DNA of 6,132 nucleotides from Phycisphaerales bacterium (lineage in GTDB: Bacteria; Planctomycetota; Phycisphaerae; Phycisphaerales; Phycisphaeraceae): positions 1 through 6,132 of the forward strand of contig JAAUTM010000099.1 in the NCBI GenBank assembly GCA_012031455.1. Direction: 5' to 3'. Each line of letters begins with the position of its first letter. Position 1 is the first letter of the stretch. Positions 1-5,233 of the stretch are shown here, one piece after another. The position numbers were made by a program, and so were the translations under genes. Under the pieces are notes generated by a model. It had not been told where the DNA came from. It worked only from the letters and a program-made list of their open reading frames with translations, and did not search any database.

Positions 1-8
1 GTCGTGTT

Positions 9-12
9 GGAG
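9..12 (+). promoter_or_regulatory. Shine-Dalgarno site of the exported-protein gene
   Basis: GGAG lies 7 bases before the ATG at 20. It supports that ATG as the true start, which matters because the frame opened there is interrupted about 80 bases later and an automatic caller would start downstream at the TTG at 87, losing the signal peptide. Confidence 0.55.
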
Positions 13-19
13 TTGACCC

Positions 20-1054
20 ATGAGGTTCAGCCGCGGGTCGTTGGCTATCATCCTTATGTTTTGGTTTTGCGGTTCTTCGCTGCTCTTTGCGCAGACAGCG
101 GAAAAAATTATCCGGCGAAATCATTTCATCCCCCAATGTGCTTAATGCCAATCAAAGGCAGGCTGTGAGCGCCTTTGCTGAGCATTGGTCGGTCAGGCTC
201 AAACTTGAAGATGACCTGGCCGTGGTGGAAGCACGCGACCGATTGATGGAACCTCTGCGTGGTCAGCCCAGTCCGAATTTCATCTCCGTCTATGCCGGGA
301 TCGTTGGGCCGACGCTGACCGAACCGCTGGCTTCTCCACGAATCATCAACCGCCTCAATACCATGATCGTCGCCAGTGTGATGCTGGATCAGAGCCTCGT
401 CCCCGTGGTGGTCAAAGGTCTGCAGGATAAGAACCCCGCCATTCGTTATTGGGCCGGTCGCGCTTCAGCCAACCTTGGCATCTGGGGCAAACTCACCCCG
501 CTCAGGAAACTGCCATCCTCGAACGTCTCGCGGCCACATCGTGCGTGAAGACAATCGTCTGGTACTGCAATCGCTTCTCATGGGCATGTCCAACCTCAAC
601 ATTCCCGAAGCTGGCAAGCAATTGCTCGAAGGGCTTACCACTCGTGTGGAATTCCACGTTGCCGATCCGGGGTTAACAGCGATGCCTGAAGTGCAGGCTC
701 TGGAAAATATGTGCAGCCGAATCGCCCGCACCCTTGGCGGGAATGCACCTGAATGCCCAGACCCGTGAACAACTGCGTCAGATACTGGCGGTGCTCTATC
801 GTTACGTCCACACCACTGCTTCGGTCATGGTCAAGAACCCGCCCAAAGCCACTGATCTGCTCAACGAATACCAGTCCGTGCTGGAAATGGGAAGCACCTG
901 GTTTCCCTGGACCGTTGGCAAGCTCACCGGCTCTCAGGACTTGGGCCGTCAGTTTCCCTCCTACAGCGAACCCCTCAAAACAGGCCAATGGAACACTGTC
1001 CTGCTCATCATTCAGGATGACATGAAAAAAGCCCTGACCCGCGAACCCTGCTGA
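20..1054 (+). CDS. Exported hypothetical protein with a HEAT-like helical repeat (frameshifted)
   Basis: I do not recognise a named family. The ATG at 20 opens a classical signal peptide: MRFSRGS, a hydrophobic core (LAIILMFWF), then SSLLFA before QTAEK, with likely cleavage after residue 24. The mature part is predicted to be secreted or periplasmic and mainly helical. A HEAT-like helix pair (LVPVVVKGL, then NPAIRYWAGRASANLG) sits near residues 124-150, which suggests a protein-binding scaffold; this is inference. The reading frame is broken four times: extra A in the A-run 102-107, missing C near 497-500, missing C near 535-537, extra G in the GGG at 739-741. Correcting these gives about 344 residues ending at the TGA 1052-1054. 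A fifth missing C at 1046-1048 would extend it to the TGA 1081-1083 (ending LLIKPEDLKTQ, about 354 residues). The whole-codon arithmetic works in both cases. The breaks look like sequence errors rather than decay. Confidence 0.7.
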
Positions 1055-1248
1055 TCAAACCTGAAGATTTGAAGACTCAGTGATGGCTTGGAAATACCTC
1101 GCTCACGAAACCTATCGCACCTCAGAATGCGCAGTTTTATCGCGATTAACACCAAAGCCCAGGCATGGCCATGCCTGGGCCTTACAATCCTTTATCCATC
1201 AGTCAATGAACTGAAGAGGATCTTAATTCGTAAATAACATGATTCTGC
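1055..1248. other. Convergent intergenic region
   Basis: This gap lies between the stop of the exported-protein gene and the stop of the minus-strand ylbF-like gene. The first 29 bases may belong to the upstream gene if its last frame is corrected. It holds one strong palindrome, listed separately. A 41-codon ORF starting at the ATG at 1083 runs straight through the palindrome, has no ribosome site and no protein-like character, so I do not call it a gene. Confidence 0.7.
1157..1180. terminator. Perfect 24-bp palindrome, probable bidirectional terminator
   Basis: The 24 bases are a perfect inverted repeat: a 10-bp stem beginning GCCCAGGCAT, with a 4-base GGCC loop. It is GC-rich and sits between two genes that converge on it, where a shared terminator is expected. 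AAA precedes it and CCTTA follows it. There is no long T-run on either side, so termination would be structure-driven, or the element could be a dispersed repeat. Confidence 0.65.
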
Positions 1249-1713
1249 TTACATCATCCCCGAAGGACCAGTCAAAATCGAACCAAAGCCCCCGCCGCCC
1301 GCAGGCGACCCGCCCGAACCTCCAGGTCCAATGCGATTCACCACATCCGGCCCGACGGTGTTGCCCTGCGGCGGCTCAACCTCGCCACCCCCGGACACAA
1401 TTTCATCAATCCGTCGCAATAAATCCAAATGGTCCATCTGTGCAATCTGAAACTGCCGAAGTGTGGGGTTCTTCACAATCTTCGCCTGTGTCGCCTCGAG
1501 TTGCCGTTTGTCCGACACCTCAATCGGCCTGCCTGCAGCCTCTTTCTGGGCCAGAGCCTGCATCAGCTTGTTGAACTCCGTCAAAAGCCGCTGGCTTTCC
1601 AGATCGTTCTGCAGCAGCTTCACCGCTGCCTCCAGCCGATTGGCGGATTCGTGTTCAGCCACCATTTTGCCCAGTGCCGAGGCCGCCTGAAGAATGTCCT
1701 GCGTCGTTGCCAT
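1249..1713 (-). CDS. YlbF/YmcA-family (Com_YlbF) protein with glycine-rich tail
   Basis: The product is 154 residues. I start it at the ATG complementary to 1711-1713 (MATTQDILQAA) because AGGAAG lies just upstream; the longer open frame to 1791 adds a non-conserved leader. Residues 1 to about 112 form the charged, all-helical YlbF-type domain: an amphipathic first helix (ILQAASALGKMVAEH), a Q/L-rich second helix (LLQNDLESQRLLTEFNKLM) and a third segment ending LDLLRRIDEIV. The last 40 residues are low complexity, rich in Gly and Pro, and end MM. In Bacillus, YlbF and YmcA act with YaaT in the complex that directs RNase Y-dependent mRNA maturation. This protein has no cysteine, so it cannot carry the Fe-S cluster reported for that complex. 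It is divergent from rnr. This is the only gene in the window without a frame break. The family call is fairly firm; the function is not known. Confidence 0.82.
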   Translation of the reverse strand: MATTQDILQAASALGKMVAEHESANRLEAAVKLLQNDLESQRLLTEFNKLMQALAQKEAAGRPIEVSDKRQLEATQAKIVKNPTLRQFQIAQMDHLDLLRRIDEIVSGGGEVEPPQGNTVGPDVVNRIGPGGSGGSPAGGGGFGSILTGPSGMM

Positions 1714-1717
1714 GTTG

Positions 1718-1723
1718 CTTCCT
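1718..1723 (-). promoter_or_regulatory. Shine-Dalgarno site of the ylbF-like gene
   Basis: On the minus strand AGGAAG precedes AAC and then a C before the ATG, leaving 4 bases between AGGAAG and the start (6 from the AGGA core). This decides the start at 1713 over the upstream in-frame ATGs. Confidence 0.6.
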
Positions 1724-1792
1724 ATGATGACTGTTCCGTTAAACCTTCCACCACTGTTATGCGATGTTCCCATGACCCGCCGAATTCGCAAA

Positions 1793-1821
1793 TTGATACC
1801 AGCCCACCCAGCCGATGTTAT
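1793..1821 (+). promoter_or_regulatory. Candidate sigma70-type promoter for rnr
   Basis: TTGATA (1793-1798) and TGTTAT (1816-1821) are separated by 17 bases. The -35 matches the consensus at 5 of 6 positions, the -10 at 4 of 6. It lies in the divergent gap and would give a leader of roughly 110 bases before the rnr start. It is found by eye only; short matches like this are common by chance. Confidence 0.3.
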
Positions 1822-1893
1822 TTAAACCACGCCGGACCTTGGTCGACCCCGATCATGACCCGGATACTTCACCGTCAATCTTCTCAACAGCGT

Positions 1894-1913
1894 CCCGCAC
1901 CCAAAGGTGTGGG
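1894..1913 (+). promoter_or_regulatory. Hairpin in the rnr leader
   Basis: CCCGCACC (1894-1901) pairs with GGTGTGGG (1906-1913) through an 8-bp stem containing one G-U pair and closed by a CAAA loop. It ends 14 bases before the AAGGA ribosome site of rnr. No T-run follows, so it is not an obvious terminator. It could affect translation or stability of the rnr mRNA; that is inference. Confidence 0.35.
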
Positions 1914-1927
1914 CCTCCCAATAAAAC

Positions 1928-1932
1928 AAGGA
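1928..1932 (+). promoter_or_regulatory. Shine-Dalgarno site of rnr
   Basis: AAGGA lies 8 bases before the ATG at 1941 and fixes that start. The same frame is open from 1815, but the 42 residues it would add are proline/arginine-rich, not RNase R-like, and overlap the leader hairpin. Confidence 0.65.
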
Positions 1933-1940
1933 TTATCTTT

Positions 1941-4252
1941 ATGACTCGATTTGCCAAACGCATTCTCCAGCACATCTCCGATCGTCGGTATGTGCCAACC
2001 CGTGCTCAGGAACTGGCCGAAAGCCTGGGCATCGCCCCCGATGAACTTAACGAATTTCAGCGCACCGTCGCCCAGCTGGCCTCCGAAGGCCAGGTGTTGC
2101 GCAGTGCCCAGGACGACATCGCCCTGCCACCGCCCGGCCGGGAGATGATCGGCATCTTCCGCAAAGCCTCACGTGGCTTTGGCTTTATCGTCCCCGAATC
2201 CCCCGTGGAGCATGGCGACCTCTTTGTCCCCGCCCACATGACTTTTGGTGCCTTCACCGGCGACCGCGTCCGCGCCAGGGTGGTACGCGATGAGCACCGT
2301 GCCACCGGCGGCACAGCCAAGTCGCCATTCATTGGCCGCATCCTTGAAATCCTCCAACGCTCCCAGAACCGCTTCGTCGGCAACCTCCGCAAACTCGGCT
2401 CACACTGGGTCGTTGATGTCGATGGTCAAACCATCCGCGAACCGGTCATTGTCCGGGATGCCCACACCAAATCCAAAGGCTCCGCAGGCCCCAAGCCCGG
2501 CGAAAAGGTCGTCGTCGAACTGCTCGAATACCCTAAGGATGACAAGCCTGCTGTGGGCGTCATTGTCGAGGTACTCGGCGAACAGGGCGAGCCTGATGTC
2601 GAAACCCTTGGCGTCATGCGCGCTCATGGTTTGCAGGATGGCTTCCCCGATGCCGTAGTCGCAGAAGCACGCATGGCAGCCCAAAGCTTTTCCGACAGCA
2701 CCATCCCCGCTGACCGCATCGACCTCACCGGGGAACTGATCATCACCATCGACCCGCCCGATGCCAAGGACTATGACGATGCGATTTCCATTCGTCGTCT
2801 GGACCTGGGGCATTCGTTTGCCCACAACCCCAGCATCATCAAGCGTGATGAAACGCACCCACCACTTCCGGGAGCTGTGTGGGAACTGGGAGTACACATC
2901 GCGCACGTGGCGCACTTTGTTAAACGCGGCTCAGCCATGGATGAGGAAGCTTACAAGCGCGGGAACAGCACCTATCTGCCCGTAAAGTGGTTCCCATGCT
3001 GCCGGAGATTCTCTCCAACGGCGTGTGCTCGCTGCAGGAAGGTGTCAACCGTTTCTGCCTGTCGGTATTCATGACCTAACGATGCCCAGGGTCAGCAACT
3101 GTCTCAGCATTTTGCCGCAGCGTGATCCGATCCAGCAAGCGTCTGACCTACCTCGAATCTCAGGCACTCATCGAAGGCGATCTTCGCGAAGCCATCAAGC
3201 ACGCCCGGTCGGAACCCAAATATTCCCGACCTGTCACCGATGCCCTCAAACAGATGAACGACTTGGCGCGTACCTTGCGCAAGCGTCGTATGCAGGAAGG
3301 CATGATCGTGCTGGGTTTGCCCGAAGTGGAACTGGTGTTTGATGATTCCGGCCGGGTGGTCGATGCTGTGAAAGAGGATGATGCTTTCACCCACACCCTG
3401 ATTGAAATGTTCATGGTCGAGGCCAATGAGGCGGCGGCGCGGGTGTTTGCCCGGCTGGACCTGCCGATGATTCGCCGGGTGCACGCCGACCCGCCGGTGC
3501 ATGACCTTTCGGAAATGCGCAGCTTCGCCAAGGTGGCCGGTCACGATCTGCCTGCCAAGCCCACCCGTTTTGATTTGCAGAAACTGCTCGATGGCACACG
3601 TGGCAAGCCCGCTCAATATGCAGTGCATCTGGCGGTGCTCAAAACCCTTTCAAGGGCAGAGTACGCACCGGACCTGATCGGCCATTTTGCTTTGGCCAGC
3701 GAACATTACACACACTTCACCAGTCCGATTCGACGCTACCCCGATTTGATCGTGCATCGCGGGTTGGATGCCTACCTTGATGCTCTGGCGGAAATGTCGA
3801 GCAGGCCAAGTGCGGGAGGAAAAACAAGCAAGGCCGAAACCCGGCTCATGGTGAATCGTCTGCGGGATGACCCGCGTATGCCTGCCGAAGATACGCTGCG
3901 TGCCCTGGGCCAGCACTGCTCACAGACTGAGCGCAACAGCTCGGGGGCGGAAGATGATCTGCGCACTTACCTGGTGCTGGATTTACTGCGTCATCACATG
4001 GGCGAGGATTACGAAGGCACCGTCACCGGCATCACCTCCGATGGACTGTATGTGCAATTGGATAAGTACTTGGTGGACGGGTACATCAAGTCCAGCGACC
4101 TGCCCGGCGGGCCTGCGGATCGCTGGCGGCTGAATCGTCAGACCGGGGCGCTGGTGGCCATGCGCTCGGGTAAGTCGATCCGCATCGGCGACCGCTATGT
4201 GGTGCGCATCGCCAACGTCAACCCGGTGCGTCGGCATCTGGAATCGTCATAG
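1941..4252 (+). CDS. rnr: Ribonuclease R, 3'-5' exoribonuclease (frameshifted)
   Basis: RNase R degrades structured RNA processively from the 3' end in the cytoplasm, in mRNA decay and rRNA quality control. Reconstructed order: winged-helix-like N-terminus (1-65); first cold-shock OB domain with GIFRKASRGFGFIVPE then DLFVPAHM (about 70-125); second OB domain (to about 235); RNB catalytic domain; S1 domain (about 690-765). The metal site is visible as IDPPDAKDYDDA: D271, D277, D279 and D280 match the four aspartates of RNase II/R. HFTSPIRRYPDL with R598/R599 is the second RNB signature. Three indels break the frame: a missing G near 2986-2988 (PVK then VVPMLPEIL expected), an extra A at 3078-3079 (turning TAC into a TAA stop), and a missing base near 3117-3120 (AAS-VIRSSKRLTYLE expected). 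Corrected, it is about 770 residues, normal for the family. Simple callers would give two pieces, 1941-3074 and 3122-4252. The TAG at 4250-4252 is probably also premature (see the tail entry). Confidence 0.95.
2985..3121 (+). other. Cluster of three single-base indels inside rnr
   Basis: Between 2986 and 3120 the RNase R frame goes from frame 0 to 2, back to 0, then to 2 again. Each piece between the shifts encodes conserved RNB sequence (VVPMLPEILSNGVCSLQEG, NRFCLSVFMTYDAQG), so no coding sequence is lost. This supports base-call error, not deletion of a domain. Confidence 0.85.
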
Positions 4253-4382
4253 TGACACAGGTGGGCAAGCCTGTGCAGGAACGTCGGCAAACCCTGCCTG
4301 AAGGGCGCGGAAAGTGAAAGAGGAACGCAATCGCCTCAAACGTGACCGCCGAAAAGAGAGGAATCATAAACGTGGGAGGTGA
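4244..4382 (+). CDS. rnr: Probable basic C-terminal tail of RNase R, out of frame with the main ORF
   Basis: Beyond the TAG at 4250-4252 the other frames remain protein-like. Frame 1 from 4246 reads VIVTQVGKPVQERRQTLPEG then RGK to a TGA at 4315-4317. Frame 0 from 4314 reads VKEERNRLKRDRRKERNHK then RGR and stops at TGA 4380-4382. One missing base near 4244-4245 and one near 4311-4313 would join HLE to both pieces and give about 45 extra residues, strongly Arg/Lys-rich at the end. A basic tail after the S1 domain is typical of RNase R. The shift directions match the missing-base errors seen elsewhere in the gene. Alternatively this is ordinary intergenic DNA; I favour the tail. Confidence 0.55.
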
Positions 4383-4454
4383 ACCGAATCAGTCATGTGT
4401 CATGGTTCCATGCAAGATGTGACGAATCACGGCGATAAACGTCCCTGTTCGTGC

Positions 4455-4469
4455 CGCACCTGAGGTGCG
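4455..4469 (+). terminator. Weak hairpin, possible rnr terminator
   Basis: CGCACC and GGTGCG pair perfectly around a TGA loop. The sequence after it (TCGCTAAATAT) has no uridine tract, so intrinsic termination is doubtful. Confidence 0.25.
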
Positions 4470-4538
4470 TCGCTAAATATCGAACTATTGCACAAACAAA
4501 CCCATGATTCGCTCCGCTGATTCACCCGTTCAAGTGGG

Positions 4539-4544
4539 TATGAT
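4539..4544 (+). promoter_or_regulatory. Candidate -10 element for the DUF3467 gene
   Basis: TATGAT matches the TATAAT consensus at 5 of 6 positions and sits exactly 7-12 bases before the ATG at 4551, so transcription could begin on the start codon itself and give a leaderless mRNA. No good Shine-Dalgarno precedes that ATG, which agrees. I see no convincing -35 element at 16-18 bases spacing. Confidence 0.3.
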
Positions 4545-4550
4545 ATTTCC

Positions 4551-5233
4551 ATGTCACAAGCACCTGATCAGAACGACAATGAGCCAGCCATTCAGCAGTT
4601 CCGTCACCCCTCGGTGGGGGGCACGGGTCCCGGAAAGGGTGGCACGGGGGGTTTATTCCAGCGGGGCCATCGTCATGCGGGTGGGGGGCGAGTTCATTCT
4701 CGATTTCGTGCAGCGGATCACCCGGCCATACATGGTCAACGCCCGTGTGGTGGTGCCTGCCTCGCAGCTACCTTCCTTTATTGCCGCCTTGCGCCGGAAC
4801 CTTGAGCTGTATGAACAGAAATGGGGCCCCCAAGGAACCACCACGGCCGCCCCAGCCGGCGCGCCCGCCCAGCTTTCAGGAAATTTACGACGATCTGAAA
4901 GTTACCGAAGAAGTGCAGAGCGGGGCCTTTGCCAATGCGCTGATTATTTCGCACTCGCCCAGCGATTTCTGCCTTGATTTTGTGACCACGTTTTTCCCCA
5001 ACTCCGCGGTGTCGTCACGGGTTTTTCTCTCGGCTGGACAACTCCCCGGACTGGTTCAATCCCTCACCACCACCTACGACCACTATCGCCGTCAATCCGC
5101 CCCGTCCCCCGACTCGCCCGGTTCCCCCGGCTCCTCTGACATGCCGCCCTCCCCCGATGATCCGCCGCAGCATCGCCATGACCCTGATTCCCTTTCCGGG
5201 GAGTCGCGCGAGAAGCCGCCACAAGGTTCATGA
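4551..5233 (+). CDS. Tandem DUF3467-domain protein (frameshifted)
   Basis: DUF3467 is a small domain of unknown function, common in planctomycetes; no reaction can be assigned. Corrected, the protein is about 226 residues: a short polar N-terminus (MSQAPDQNDNEPAIQQ), domain copy 1 (about 24-90: ARVPERVARGVYSSGAIV, EFILDFVQRITRP, ARVVVPASQLPSFIAALRRN), a Pro-rich linker (about 93-106), copy 2 (about 107-182: FQEIYDDLKV, GAFANALIISHSPSDFCLDF, SSRVFLSAGQLPGLVQSL) and a Pro/Ser/Asp-rich tail. The copies share the pattern G-x-A/Y...A-x-I-V/I...F-x-LDFV...V-x-SRV/ARV-x-x-x-A-x-QLP. Two frame breaks are needed: an extra G in the G6 run 4616-4621 and an extra C in the C5 run 4827-4831. The first could be avoided by starting at the in-frame ATG 4579 (MSQPFSSSVTPRWGARVPER), so the N-terminus is not certain. 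There is no signal peptide or membrane segment. The stop overlaps the stop of the opposing gene. Confidence 0.8.
5228..5233. other. Shared TCATGA: overlapping stop codons of convergent genes
   Basis: The palindrome TCATGA supplies TGA on the plus strand (5231-5233, DUF3467 gene) and TGA on the minus strand (5230-5228, corrected URO-D-like gene). The two CDS therefore overlap by 6 bases tail to tail, leaving no room for a terminator between them. Confidence 0.7.

Larger units (their letters stand above)
4383..4550. other. Intergenic region between rnr and the DUF3467 gene
   Basis: I see no gene here. A short hairpin, CGCACC-TGA-GGTGCG (4455-4469), with a 6-bp stem and 3-base loop could end rnr transcription, but it lacks a T-run. 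A -10-like TATGAT lies at the 3' edge and is listed separately. The frame of the DUF3467 domain is also open upstream to an ATG at 4504. Confidence 0.55.

Noticed and set aside
1083..1208. A 41-codon plus-strand ORF beginning MAWKYLAHETYR
   Set aside because: It has no ribosome site, overlaps the possible corrected stop of the upstream gene, and its middle is the 24-bp palindrome (KPRHGHAWA), so it is best explained as intergenic sequence.
1714..1791. N-terminal extension of the YlbF-like protein to 1791
   Set aside because: The extension is not conserved in character and the AGGAAG site directs initiation at 1713.
1815..1940. N-terminal extension of RNase R from the ATG at 1815
   Set aside because: The added 42 residues are not RNase R-like, and AAGGA at the proper distance supports the ATG at 1941.
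1239..1944. Plus-strand ORFs (111 and 171 codons) opposite the YlbF-like gene
   Set aside because: They are Ser/Pro/Cys-rich shadow translations. The minus strand gives a recognised family with a ribosome site.
2400..2915. Long minus-strand ORF of 171 codons under rnr
   Set aside because: It is the antisense of a conserved RNase R region in GC-rich DNA. It has no family signature, and the plus strand encodes the catalytic aspartates here.
2985..3121. Programmed ribosomal frameshifting in rnr
   Set aside because: Three shifts in alternating directions at different sites, with similar breaks in unrelated genes, do not fit a programmed signal; I see no slippery heptamer with a downstream structure.
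3104..3628. Long minus-strand ORF of 174 codons under the second half of rnr
   Set aside because: It is antisense to conserved RNB sequence, with histidine-rich, non-family composition; a shadow.
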